Below, piece by piece: positions 43,541 through 52,150 of a DNA stretch of 64,000 bases. The position numbers were made by a program, and so were the translations under genes. Origin of the DNA: Bin5 sp965116395 (GTDB taxonomy: Bacteria; Chloroflexota; Anaerolineae; Caldilineales; Caldilineaceae); assembly GCA_965116395.1 (NCBI GenBank), contig OZ220684.1:1488001-1552000 (forward strand), read 5' to 3'. Position 1 is the first letter of the stretch. Each line of letters starts with the position of its first letter. Below the pieces are notes generated by a model. The model worked only from the letters and a program-made list of their open reading frames with translations, had not been told where the DNA came from and searched no databases.

Positions 43541-45664
43541 TCAGAGCAATCGCCACAGCAGGCCGGCAAACAGGGAACTGAGGAAGATCCCCAGGGCGAT
43601 GGCAAGCCAGAGCCGCACTGTGATAATGCTCTCAAACTGGTTGGTCAACCGCTGCGGCGCATCTGTCAGGCCCAAAAGCCAGACCCGTTGCGGAGATGTC
43701 GCGTCGGGCGAATCGCCTATTACGACCTGTACGGTGCTGTCGGAGACAAGGCGCCGCCAGCGGGACGCTTCGAGCCGATGCTGCGCCGCCCGCAGAGACT
43801 GACGGATTTCCAGCGCGGCGGCTTCGGCGCGATTGGCTGCAGGTGCGGGTGCTTCCGCGGCTGCGGCTGCTTCTCGTTCCAGTGACGCAGCCATACTGTA
43901 CCATTGGTCCCCAACAGGTCGAAAGTCCACATCGATCGACTGTGTGGTGCGCTGCCACAGGAGGCGGGTTTCTTGCGTTGTCTCTTGTTCCGCCGCCAGA
44001 ATGGCGCTGCGCAACAGTGCCCAGTCGGGCTGTTGGGGTGTGTTCTGAGCCAGAAGCCGACGTTTACGGGCGTCGAGTCGATCCAGTTGGATAAGGAACC
44101 CGCCGGCCTCCTCGGTAAGTAGTACATCTGTCACTCCGGAAGCAGACCAACTGTTCAGCAGCGTGTTCAGGGCGCTCTCGCTATCGACGCGCCTCTGAAA
44201 GTTAGGATGCGCGATGGCATTGATGGATACGTCGTTCTGGTTCAATGTAACTGTAATCTGCCAATTGGCAAAAAGCGCGCGATACTCGGGTGGGGGCAGG
44301 GTCTCGCCAGTAAGGACCTCTTCTCCTACCAGGGCAACAGCGGCCTCTTCGTTGCCTTCGTTCAATTGTTGCAGCACTTCGTGCAGGATGAGCGCACGCC
44401 GTTCGGCTTCGAGGGTGGCCGGATCGACGACGTCGGCGGGCAAACGAGCCAGCTGTTCGGTCAGGAGCAGAGCCTTGGGCCAGTTTTCCTGCAGGCGGGC
44501 CGTCCGCAGTTGTTGAAGCAGACCTTGGGCAACCCAGTTCTGCAGTTCGAGGCGGGTTGGTCCTTGCGGCATGGCTGGAAGCGCTTTTTCCGCTTCCGCA
44601 ACCATGAGTGCGACATAGACGCTATCGACGGAGCCATCTGCGGCGATGGCGCGTCTGCGGTAGAGGGCCGCCAGCCGGTAACGCACAGAGGCGTGGACAG
44701 CGTCTGACCGGATGTGTTCTTCGGCCAGTCGCAGCGCTTGTGTGTAGGCGGCCAGGGCCTGTTCATAGAAGCGTTCGCGGGCGGAGGCGCCGAGTGCGGG
44801 GGCCTGGTGAAGTTGCGCGTACAGATCGCCCAGATGCTGTTGAGATTCGACCTGGTTGTTTGCAAGAATTTCGTTTTGGGCAGCGCGAATCTGCTGGATC
44901 CACTGGGGATGAAGCGTCTGGAAGAGTACGTCTGTGGTCGGTGGGCGCTCCTCACGCAGCCACTCGAGTTGGTTGGCGCGCACTTTCCAGCCACGGGGCG
45001 ATATTTGCAGCCAGCTGTCCGATGGGGCCAGCCATTGTTCCATGTTGGCAAAATCGATGGTTACGCGCCAGCCACTGATATCGCTGGACCACGCGAGCAA
45101 CTCGGAAATTGGGTAATGGAAGTCAAAGGTTTGGGTTACGGCCAGGGGCAGTTCGTAACGGAGGGTGAGGCGGCGCCGGCCATCTGCTTCGAATTCTGCC
45201 TGAACGCTCTGGCCCACGTTCTGGCCGGCGGGTTGCAGAGCGAGTGGCTGTCCGTCGAGCGTCACTGCGATGTTCCGAGGCAGGGGGCGCTCGCCCGCGG
45301 CGGCGCCGGCGGGCTGTGCGACGAGCAGGGTTGCGGTGATCGCCTCGTCTTCGTCATTATGCAGGCGGTAGGCGGCTTCGATTTGGAGTGTTAGCGAGCG
45401 ACCGTCAACGGTGACGACGCGAACATCGAGCGTGTGGGTAAGGAGATCCAACGATGTTTCGAGCGCGGGTTGCAGGAGCAGATGCGAAGCGTCCGCTGAC
45501 TGTGACTGGGGCAGGCGATAGGGGATGTGGTTTTCGGAAGGGGGCGCGGCCAACAGGAGATCAGGCCCGCCGAACAGGAAAATTTGGCAACAGAATATAC
45601 AGAGAAAAAAGCGACATAGAAAAGTTGCGATCTTAGAGGACTCTTGATATGATGTCATGCGCAT
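43541..45664 (-). CDS. Large exported, C-terminally anchored protein of unknown function
   Basis: About 707 residues from ATG 45664 (an upstream frame adds 17 residues). The N-terminal signal is ATFLCRFFLCIFCCQIFLFG. Then come a beta-rich domain (DVRVVTVDGRSLTLQIEAAY, ITATLLVAQPAG), an alpha-helical middle with TPR-like spacing of Ala, Tyr and Leu (AYTQALRLAEEHIRSDAVHA, RYRLAALYRRRAIA) and a final membrane segment (LWLAIALGIFLSSLFAGLLW). No known family is recognised. It lies upstream of the TgpA-like gene on the same strand, so the two products may act together at the outer face of the membrane. Confidence 0.75.
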   Translation of the reverse strand: MRMTSYQESSKIATFLCRFFLCIFCCQIFLFGGPDLLLAAPPSENHIPYRLPQSQSADASHLLLQPALETSLDLLTHTLDVRVVTVDGRSLTLQIEAAYRLHNDEDEAITATLLVAQPAGAAAGERPLPRNIAVTLDGQPLALQPAGQNVGQSVQAEFEADGRRRLTLRYELPLAVTQTFDFHYPISELLAWSSDISGWRVTIDFANMEQWLAPSDSWLQISPRGWKVRANQLEWLREERPPTTDVLFQTLHPQWIQQIRAAQNEILANNQVESQQHLGDLYAQLHQAPALGASARERFYEQALAAYTQALRLAEEHIRSDAVHASVRYRLAALYRRRAIAADGSVDSVYVALMVAEAEKALPAMPQGPTRLELQNWVAQGLLQQLRTARLQENWPKALLLTEQLARLPADVVDPATLEAERRALILHEVLQQLNEGNEEAAVALVGEEVLTGETLPPPEYRALFANWQITVTLNQNDVSINAIAHPNFQRRVDSESALNTLLNSWSASGVTDVLLTEEAGGFLIQLDRLDARKRRLLAQNTPQQPDWALLRSAILAAEQETTQETRLLWQRTTQSIDVDFRPVGDQWYSMAASLEREAAAAAEAPAPAANRAEAAALEIRQSLRAAQHRLEASRWRRLVSDSTVQVVIGDSPDATSPQRVWLLGLTDAPQRLTNQFESIITVRLWLAIALGIFLSSLFAGLLWRLL

Positions 45665-45743
45665 AAATAGATTCACCCCGGTGTAAAAAGGGGTGGTTGC
45701 AGGTTGCGTTTTCACGCTCCTGCCAGGTGCAGCCAGAGTTCAT

Positions 45744-46046
45744 ATGGTACGTCTGTTGATGCAGTGGGACATCAAAATGGGACACGAACAACCCTATTTT
45801 GAGTTTGTCATGCGAGAGTATGCACCAGGACTCATGCGGTTGGGAATTAACCCTGCCGAAGTCTGGTATACCATTTATGGAAATGGGCCGCAAATGCTAA
45901 CGATTGGAGAAGTGTCCGATCTGGAGCGGCTGCGGGCGATTCTGCAGAGTGAAACCTGGCAAAATATGCACCGAAGGCTTCTGAGGCACGTAATAAACTA
46001 TAGTCAGAGGGTTGTCGACGACAATAGCCGCACATTTCAGTTGTAG
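45744..46046 (+). CDS. NIPSNAP-like dimeric alpha/beta-barrel small protein
   Basis: A 100-residue protein from ATG 45744. The pattern LMQWDIKMGHEQPYFEFVMR, WYTIYGNGPQMLTIGEVSDL and LRAILQSETWQNMHRRLLRH matches the ferredoxin-like fold of NIPSNAP/EthD-type proteins, with a Trp in the last helix. I recall similar small proteins in other Chloroflexota, but the function is unknown. It is followed 67 bases later by an HTH gene on the same strand. Confidence 0.65.
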   Translation: MVRLLMQWDIKMGHEQPYFEFVMREYAPGLMRLGINPAEVWYTIYGNGPQMLTIGEVSDLERLRAILQSETWQNMHRRLLRHVINYSQRVVDDNSRTFQL

Positions 46047-46113
46047 AGAAAGGATTTGTTCGCCGTCCCCGTTCGGGCGGGCAATTGCCGGCGGACATTA
46101 ATGGAGAGAATTC

Positions 46114-46575
46114 ATGGCACTCTATGTTCGAAAATTGGAGGAGGAAGAGTGGGAAGAGTTGGAGCGCATAATCCAGAATATGGAGAATGACGTTTCAGTT
46201 CAGCGCCTGATGATCATCCTCCTGTCTGCTCAAGGGCACAAGGTCCAGGAAATCAGCCGCGAAGTCGATCTGCATCCGATCAACGTGCGGAAGTGGATCC
46301 ATCGCTACAATACAGATGGCCTCGATGGTCTGCGCAGCGGAAAATCGCCCGGGCGCCCTCCTGTGTTTACGGAGGAGCAGCGGAAGGCGATTGTTGATAT
46401 TGCCTCTGCCGATCCCACTTCTCTGAATCTGCCGTTCAAACAGTGGTCGTTGCAGCGGCTGCGCAAGCACCTGATCGATGATCAGATCGTTGACCAGATT
46501 TCGGTCGAAACGATTCGTCAGATATTGCGGGCACATGGCATGCAACCCCGTTCAATGGGCAGCCAACATAAGTAG
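46114..46575 (+). CDS. HTH protein related to the N-terminus of IS630-family transposases
   Basis: A 153-residue protein. Two consecutive DNA-binding modules are seen: a homeodomain-like HTH (VQRLMIILLSAQGHKVQEIS, then DLHPINVRKWIHRYNTDGL) with the linker SGKSPGRPPVFTEEQR, and a winged HTH (QWSLQRLRKHLIDDQIVDQ, ISVETIRQILRAHGMQPR). This is the IS630 N-terminal layout, but the DDE catalytic domain is absent: the frame ends at once after the winged helix. GAGAG precedes the ATG. Either a remnant or a domesticated regulator. Confidence 0.75.
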   Translation: MALYVRKLEEEEWEELERIIQNMENDVSVQRLMIILLSAQGHKVQEISREVDLHPINVRKWIHRYNTDGLDGLRSGKSPGRPPVFTEEQRKAIVDIASADPTSLNLPFKQWSLQRLRKHLIDDQIVDQISVETIRQILRAHGMQPRSMGSQHK

Positions 46576-46683
46576 GCGCGCGAAGGGGTGCGCAAGAGGG
46601 CCTGACGCATCACAGAAAGCTCTGAACAGCATCCTTCGGAGCAATGAACAGCGGCTCGCGGCGTACCTGTGAATGGCAGTGAT

Positions 46684-47973
46684 TCACGAGCGACGATTGA
46701 CGATGAAGCGGCTGTCAACCAGTATAGACGCGCCGTGCTTGATGGAAGCCCAATCATAGGCGCTGTGCGCGGTGGCGATCACAACACAGTCGGCTGCCTG
46801 AATTTCTCCTTCGAGATCGGCGACTGCGGTGAGCGGCACCCCTTTATCGGCTAGAGATGGAATGAATGGATCGTGATAGGCGGCCTGCGCGCCTTTCTGC
46901 AGGAGTAGTTGCAGGATATCGATAGCCGGCGACTCGCGTGCGTCGGCGATGTCGGGCTTATAGGCCGCGCCGAGAACGAGGATGCGGCTACCTTTGACTG
47001 CTTTGCCGGCGTCATTGAGGGCATCCTGCACTTTCTGCACCCAGAAACCGGGCATCTCGGCGTTGATCTGGCTGGCCAGTTCGATAAAACGAGCGCTAGA
47101 GCCGACCGACCTCATCTTCCAAGAAAGATAGTGCGGATCTACAGGAATGCAAGGCCCGCCCACTCCCGGCCCCGGCGTAAACCTGGTAAAACCGAAGGGT
47201 TTAGTTGCTGCCGCCTCCAGCACCTCCCTGCTGTCCAGCCCCAATCTGTCACACATTAGCAACAGCTCATTGACCAAAGAGATATTTACAAAGCGATAGG
47301 TGTTTTCGAACAGTTTGGCCATTTCCGCGGCCGACGGTGAGGAGACGGGCACTAGCGTGTCAAAGACCTGTCCGTAGTAGGCATGGGCAGCGGCAAGGCA
47401 GTTTTCGGTCACGCCGGCGATGATCTTGGGCGTTGTCTGAATCGTCCAATCGGTGCGCCCGGGGTCGACGCGTTCGGGGGAAAAGGCGAGATGGAACTGC
47501 TCGCCCACCCGCCATCCCTGCGGTTGGGCGGCGGCTTCGAGGAGGGGCAGCAGCAGCTCGGTTGTTGTGCCGGGGTATGAAGTGGATTCGAGGACAACGG
47601 TCAGGCCGGGATGCAGATGGCGGGCGATCCCTCTGCCGCTGGCCCGAATGGAGGAGATGTCCGGCTGCCCTGTCTGGTCGAGAGGTGTGGGCAGGCAGAT
47701 TGAGACGGCATCGCATTGGGTCAGGACGGCGTAGTCGCTGGTGGCGCGCAGGCGGGTGGCCTGGGCTCGTAAGGCGGCGTCGGCAACGTCGGCGACGTAG
47801 GAGCGTCCTTGATTGACGGCATCGACTTTGGTCTGGTCCAGGTCGATGCCGACGACTTCGTAGCCGGATGCGGCCAGGGCAGCGGCCAAGGGCAGGCCCA
47901 CGTAGCCGAGCCCGACGACGGCGACGCGCGCGGTGCGATTGTGAAAGCGATCAGATACGGTTAGCGCGCTCAT
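46684..47973 (-). CDS. Nucleotide-sugar dehydrogenase (UDP-ManNAc/UDP-glucose 6-dehydrogenase type)
   Basis: A 429-residue NAD-dependent enzyme oxidising the C6 hydroxyl of a UDP-sugar to the uronic acid. The NAD loop is VVGLGYVGLPLAAALAASG, and VVLESTSYPGTTTELLLPLL is typical of the WecC/VipA branch. The catalytic Cys is in GPGVGGPCIPVDPHYLSWK, and SRILVLGAAYKPDIADARES opens the third domain. It likely feeds capsule or O-antigen synthesis together with the phosphohexomutase and glycosyltransferases of the window. Confidence 0.94.
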   Translation of the reverse strand: MSALTVSDRFHNRTARVAVVGLGYVGLPLAAALAASGYEVVGIDLDQTKVDAVNQGRSYVADVADAALRAQATRLRATSDYAVLTQCDAVSICLPTPLDQTGQPDISSIRASGRGIARHLHPGLTVVLESTSYPGTTTELLLPLLEAAAQPQGWRVGEQFHLAFSPERVDPGRTDWTIQTTPKIIAGVTENCLAAAHAYYGQVFDTLVPVSSPSAAEMAKLFENTYRFVNISLVNELLLMCDRLGLDSREVLEAAATKPFGFTRFTPGPGVGGPCIPVDPHYLSWKMRSVGSSARFIELASQINAEMPGFWVQKVQDALNDAGKAVKGSRILVLGAAYKPDIADARESPAIDILQLLLQKGAQAAYHDPFIPSLADKGVPLTAVADLEGEIQAADCVVIATAHSAYDWASIKHGASILVDSRFIVNRRS

Positions 47974-48009
47974 TACGGGCAGGGGGTCATTGAATTGTGA
48001 CCAGCGCGG

Positions 48010-49101
48010 TTACGTGGACGCGGGGAATTTCTCCCGGTACACGTCCCAGTGTTTCTGGAAGACGTCGGGAGAAACGGCGTAGAGCATTTCCAGCACGAGT
48101 TGGCCGAGGCGGCGGATCTCCCACTGGGCGGCTTTGTCGACGGCGCGCAGCCAGAGGAAGTGGCTCCAGGCGGCGTAGTTCATGCTGGTGACGATACGGG
48201 TCTCGGCGGCGTTGGGGAGGAGAAAGCGGGCGTCCTCTTTACGGATGCCCATCTTCCGCAACTCCTGATACGTCTGCTGGAGATAGTCCCAGGCTTCACT
48301 CAGTTTGGCCTGGGCTTCTTCGTTTCCCTGAATAGCCGGGGGAACAACTGCGCTCCACTCGCCTTTGCTTAAATCGACGTACCTCTGGCTCTCCTGGCTG
48401 AAGCTGGCCAGGCGGTGACGCACCAGTTGGTGGGTGCAGGCGCGGCTGATCCCTTCGAAGAAGAAGGTGGCGGATCCATGATGGAGCTGGGCTTCGGCAT
48501 CGTCCAGGCCGGGCTGGGTGAAGGCGAGGAGCGTCACCCGCAGGGGTCCTTCTTCACGCGGGCGAAGGCAGGACGTGTCTAGCTTGCGTGCGGGCATGGA
48601 AGGCGGCGGCGGGATGGCGGCAGGTTCCGTGGGCTGGGCACCGTTGCCGCTTGGGATGTCGGCGGCGAATTCGGCGTAGACTTTGGGCGCAATCGAATTC
48701 AGAAACGGCAGCGCCTGCAGCCCGATCCCGTTGCGGAAGAAGTCCAGCCAGACGCGAGTGTTGGCGCTGACGAGCCAGCTGCCGTCGGCTTCCTGGGTGA
48801 CCTCGCAGTGGCGGTTGAGCATGCGCCAGCGGAGCGGTTCTTCGCTGTTGCGCACGCGCACGGTGGCCACAATGTGCTCGATGATGTCCTCGTGGCCTTC
48901 TCTGACGCGGCTGAGGATAAAGCGCGGCGCGGTACCCATGCGGTGGGTGCTGCGATAGCAGACGCGGCCGGCATACTCGATCACATTTTCGGGATAGGTG
49001 CTGGCGCCGTTCCAGATGGTTGCCAGATCGCTCATTTCGAGCAGGTCGGCGGGATCGAGGGCTGGATTGGCTTGGGAGTAGGCTATGAGTTCGATGTTCA
49101 T
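48010..49101 (-). CDS. thyX: FAD-dependent thymidylate synthase, long form
   Basis: A 363-residue ThyX, which makes dTMP from dUMP with flavin and methylene-tetrahydrofolate. The signature RHRLASFSQESQR (228-240) and ISRACTHQLV are intact, and LLPNAAETRIVTSMNYAAWSH follows. The protein is about 100 residues longer than usual. The GH..EH element (GHEDIIEHIVAT, residues 69-80) is separated from the ISRACTHQ helix by roughly 130 residues, including the Pro-rich stretch PAAIPPPPSMPA. Part of the insert (WLVSANTRVWLDFFRNG) resembles the later ThyX helix, which hints at internal duplication. A good promoter lies at 49145-49172. Confidence 0.92.
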   Translation of the reverse strand: MNIELIAYSQANPALDPADLLEMSDLATIWNGASTYPENVIEYAGRVCYRSTHRMGTAPRFILSRVREGHEDIIEHIVATVRVRNSEEPLRWRMLNRHCEVTQEADGSWLVSANTRVWLDFFRNGIGLQALPFLNSIAPKVYAEFAADIPSGNGAQPTEPAAIPPPPSMPARKLDTSCLRPREEGPLRVTLLAFTQPGLDDAEAQLHHGSATFFFEGISRACTHQLVRHRLASFSQESQRYVDLSKGEWSAVVPPAIQGNEEAQAKLSEAWDYLQQTYQELRKMGIRKEDARFLLPNAAETRIVTSMNYAAWSHFLWLRAVDKAAQWEIRRLGQLVLEMLYAVSPDVFQKHWDVYREKFPAST

Positions 49102-49127
49102 GGGTATTATGGTTTCTTAAAGCGAAA

Positions 49128-49140
49128 CTCCTTTCAGGAG
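49128..49140 (-). promoter_or_regulatory. Small hairpin in the thyX leader covering an AGGAG
   Basis: On the transcript CTCCT-GAA-AGGAG forms a 5-bp stem. The AGGAG in it is the only Shine-Dalgarno-like sequence upstream of thyX, but it is 26 bases from the ATG, so its role is unclear. Confidence 0.35.
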
Positions 49141-49144
49141 GAAA

Positions 49145-49172
49145 TCTATAGTAAGGCAACTTGCTGTGTCAA
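49145..49172 (-). promoter_or_regulatory. Sigma-70-type promoter of thyX
   Basis: On the minus strand TTGACA (49172-49167), a 16-base spacer and TATAGA (49150-49145). The start codon is at 49101, giving a leader of about 38 bases. Confidence 0.65.
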
Positions 49173-49507
49173 ACGCCGGAACAGTAGCGCCAGAGACGAC
49201 AGTCGGGCGGCCGCGTCCTCGAATCGGATTCGCCACAGGGGGCTTATTTCCAGTGTAAAGGACCTGAATACTGCAAAAAAAAGGAACTGTCAGCCGGGAC
49301 GAACCGTGTGCTTTTGTGAGCGGGCGCGTAGGAATAGGCGGTACGTTTTCGTACCCACATGGTAGTCCGATTGCACAGGGACCGTCTGATTGTCTGAACT
49401 GTTGGTTGTCGATTGCCAAGTATTCGAAGAGTTAAGATCAGTTGTGGGCGAAGAATGACATTGAAAGAATAGCAGGGACTAAACGAGACTCTTATTCGTT
49501 GAGTGTC

Positions 49508-50230
49508 TCAATGTCCCCCCAAGAAGGCGCGGCGGACGTCACGGTTGTCGAGCAGGGCCTGGGCTTCGCCTTCGTAGGCGTTGCGGCCCAGCTCGAGCAC
49601 GTAGCCGCGGTGGCTGGCTTCGAGGCCCTGGCGGGCGTTCTGTTCGATCATAAGGACTGTAAGGCCGATCTCTTGATTGAGGCGCCGGATGTTTTCGAAG
49701 ATCATGCGGGTGATCAGTGGGGAGAGGCCGGCGCTGGGCTCGTCCATCATGACGATCTTGGGCTCCAGCATCAGGGCGCGGCCGATTTCGAGCATGCGCT
49801 GTTCGCCGCCGGACATGGTGCCGGCCATCTGGCTGCGCCGCTCGGCCAGGCGCGGGAACAGTTCGAAGATGTACTGGATGCGTTGGTGGATGCGCGATTG
49901 GTCATTTTCGAGATACATGCCCATCTCCAGATTCTCCATGACCGTCATCTGCGGGAAGACGCTGCGCAGTTGGGGGACGATGGAGATGCCGGCGCTGAGG
50001 ACATCCTGGGGGCGGGCATTAGTGATCTCCTGCCCGTCGAAGTGGACGGCGCCCAGGCGCACGCCGACAAAGCCGTAGATCGCCTTGAAAACGGTCGATT
50101 TGCCGGCGCCGTTGGGGCCGATGACACAGACGATCTCGCCGGGATGCACGACGAGCGAAACGCCTTTCAGGATATCGAAATCCTGATAGCCGGCATAGAC
50201 GTCGTCAACGGTGAGGAGAGGGTCAGACAT
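49508..50230 (-). CDS. livF: Branched-chain amino-acid ABC transporter ATP-binding protein LivF
   Basis: A 240-residue ATPase. Walker A is GPNGAGKST, the Q-loop is VPQLRSVFPQMTVMENL, the signature is MSGGEQRMLEIGRAL and Walker B is IVMMDEPSAGLSP. Length and the C-terminal YVLELGRNAYEG fit LivF rather than LivG. It is the last gene of a complete Liv operon in the order binding protein, LivH, LivM, LivG, LivF. Substrate may be branched-chain amino acids, other amino acids or amides. Confidence 0.94.
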   Translation of the reverse strand: MSDPLLTVDDVYAGYQDFDILKGVSLVVHPGEIVCVIGPNGAGKSTVFKAIYGFVGVRLGAVHFDGQEITNARPQDVLSAGISIVPQLRSVFPQMTVMENLEMGMYLENDQSRIHQRIQYIFELFPRLAERRSQMAGTMSGGEQRMLEIGRALMLEPKIVMMDEPSAGLSPLITRMIFENIRRLNQEIGLTVLMIEQNARQGLEASHRGYVLELGRNAYEGEAQALLDNRDVRRAFLGGH

Positions 50231-50234
50231 TGGT

Positions 50235-50262
50235 AGTGGTCAGTGGCAAGTGGTCAGTGGTC
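50235..50262. repeat. AGTGGTY heptamer tandem repeat, four units
   Basis: Units AGTGGTC, AGTGGCA, AGTGGTC and AGTGGTC between livG and livF. These are the cleanest units of the family in the window. Confidence 0.65.
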
Positions 50263-50296
50263 AGAAACTTCAGCAGCAGGTTGTTGGCCACTGGAT

Positions 50297-51046
50297 TCAG
50301 GCTCCGAAATAGGCATCGATCACGGCTTCGTTTTGCAGGATTTCCTGGGGCGTGCCTTCGGCCAGTTTTTCGCCGTAGTTGAGTACGTAGACGCGGCTGC
50401 AAAGATCGGCGATAAAGTTGATGTTATGCTCGATCAGGAGGAAGGTCTTGCCCTGCTCGTTAAGGGTGCGGATGCGATCTTTGATCGTTTCGATAAGGGT
50501 TGGATTCACGCCGGAGGTGGCTTCGTCGAGAAGCAGGATATCAGGGTCGGGCATGAGGGCCATGCCGATCTCGAGCAGGCGGCGCTGTCCGCCGGAGAGG
50601 TGGCCTGCCTCCTCGTCGGCCAGATGCCCGATCTGGAGAAAGTCGAGCAGCTGATGTGCGCGGTCGGCGGTGCTGGCATGGCTGGGTTGGAGCATACGCA
50701 GGATCGATGTATCCCGCCACTGGTGACTGATCAGCATGTTTCTGAGAACGGTCATTTTGCGATAGACGCGCACCGATTGGAATGTGCGCGTCAGCCCCAT
50801 TCTGGCGACCTGGTACGGGCGGGCCCGCGTCACATCGCGGCCTTTGAAAAACACCTGGCCGTTGTCGATATTCTGCAGGCGGCTCAGGCAGTCGAAGAGG
50901 GTTGTCTTGCCGCTGCCGTTGGGACCGATCAGGCCGACGATTTCGCCGCGGTAGATTGCGAAATCGACGTTGTTGACAGCGGCCAGCCCGCCAAAGTATT
51001 TGGAGATAGTATGCCCCTCCAGCAGGGGCTGTTGGTCAGAAGTCAT
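50297..51046 (-). CDS. livG: Branched-chain amino-acid ABC transporter ATP-binding protein LivG
   Basis: A 249-residue ATPase. Walker A is GPNGSGKTTLFDCL, the signature is LSGGQRRLLEIGMAL and Walker B is ILLLDEATSGVNP. The LivG-type C-terminus FIADLCSRVYVLNYGEKLAEG is present. TRTFQSVRVYRKMTVLRNML holds the Q-loop. It pairs with LivF to energise transport. Confidence 0.94.
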   Translation of the reverse strand: MTSDQQPLLEGHTISKYFGGLAAVNNVDFAIYRGEIVGLIGPNGSGKTTLFDCLSRLQNIDNGQVFFKGRDVTRARPYQVARMGLTRTFQSVRVYRKMTVLRNMLISHQWRDTSILRMLQPSHASTADRAHQLLDFLQIGHLADEEAGHLSGGQRRLLEIGMALMPDPDILLLDEATSGVNPTLIETIKDRIRTLNEQGKTFLLIEHNINFIADLCSRVYVLNYGEKLAEGTPQEILQNEAVIDAYFGA

Positions 51047-51088
51047 GGTCGCGGTTTGCGGCTGGTAGTTTATTCTTTCCTGTATCCA

Positions 51089-52150
51089 CTACTTGCTCCT
51101 GCCAACGCGGCTAAGGAGCCGTCCGAGCGATGTGCTGCTGCGGTCTCCCAACGTGCCGAGGATGCCCTCGGGCATGAACAGCACAATCACGACCAGCAGC
51201 ACGCCAAGCGCCACCAGATGGACGCCGAACAGGCTGCCCCAGAGGAGGTCCTGCAAAAAGTAGATGACGACCGCGCCGAGAGGCGGCCCCCAGACCGTGC
51301 CCAGGCCGCCCAGCATCGACATCATCACCATTTCGACGGTGCGTGCTTCGACGAAGACCACATCCGGATCGATGTAGGTGTTCTGCCAGGCCCAGAATCC
51401 GCCGACAGTTCCGGTGAAGAAGGCGGCGATCATAAAGGCGACGATTTTGTGGAGGGTTGTGTTGATGCCGCGCATTTCTGCGCCGATTTCGTCCTCGCGG
51501 ATGGCGATCAGGCTCTGGCCGAACTCGCTGCGCTGGATCCACCAGATGATCGACACGACCAGGCCCATGACGGCCAACATCAGGTAGTAGTCGCCCAAAC
51601 GGTTGAGGAGCGGCGGCAGGTTCAGGCCGACGCCACCGCCGGTAATCGGGCGCAACACGCGCGCGACCTCGCGCATCGCCACCAGGGTGCCCAGCATGGC
51701 GATTGAGAAGTAGGGTCCTTTCAGACGTAAGGTGGGCAGGCCGATCAGAAGAGCGAAGAGGGCCGCGGCCACCCCGCTGGCTGGCAGGGCCTGCCAGAAG
51801 CCCCATTCCGGCGAGATCAGGAGGGGGCTGCCGGTCACGAGAATGCCCATGATATAGGCGCCAATGCCGAAGAAAACGGCGTGACCGAAGTCGACGTAAC
51901 CGGTCATGCCGCCGATCAGATTCCAGTTGGAGGCCAGGGTCACCAGCACAAAGATCTGGCTGCCAACGAAGAGGGCGACGCTGGAGACACCGGTGTATGG
52001 GTACAGGGCCAACAGGAGCAGCAATAGCAGCCAGAGCGCCAGCCCGGCCCAGCCTGCGAGGAGCGAGTGGACAGGAGCGGGAATCGAGATGAGGGGCTTT
52101 CGCTTTACTCTGGCCTCGCTCTCTTTTTGATTTCGTTCGGTTGCCATCAC
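51089..52150 (-). CDS. livM: Branched-chain amino-acid ABC transporter permease LivM
   Basis: A 353-residue membrane protein with about ten hydrophobic segments, including GYVDFGHAVFFGIGAYIMG and the Liv-type cytoplasmic loop SEFGQSLIAIREDEIGAEMR. GTG 52150 or ATG 52147 starts it. Either way it overlaps the livH stop by one to four bases, which points to translational coupling. A second long minus-strand frame over the same bases is Arg/Pro-rich and not real. Confidence 0.93.
   Translation of the reverse strand: MMATERNQKESEARVKRKPLISIPAPVHSLLAGWAGLALWLLLLLLLALYPYTGVSSVALFVGSQIFVLVTLASNWNLIGGMTGYVDFGHAVFFGIGAYIMGILVTGSPLLISPEWGFWQALPASGVAAALFALLIGLPTLRLKGPYFSIAMLGTLVAMREVARVLRPITGGGVGLNLPPLLNRLGDYYLMLAVMGLVVSIIWWIQRSEFGQSLIAIREDEIGAEMRGINTTLHKIVAFMIAAFFTGTVGGFWAWQNTYIDPDVVFVEARTVEMVMMSMLGGLGTVWGPPLGAVVIYFLQDLLWGSLFGVHLVALGVLLVVIVLFMPEGILGTLGDRSSTSLGRLLSRVGRSK

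Larger units (their letters stand above)
49102..49507. other. Intergenic stretch between liv operon end and thyX
   Basis: Besides the thyX promoter and leader hairpin, the only structure seen is an imperfect stem (GAGACACTC against GAGTCTC, about 49485-49509) just after the livF stop, a weak candidate terminator. No gene is supported in the remaining sequence. Confidence 0.45.

Noticed and set aside
50235..50262. Heptamer arrays considered as CRISPR repeats
   Set aside because: The units are 7 bases and contiguous without spacers, and no cas genes are present. They are simple tandem repeats.
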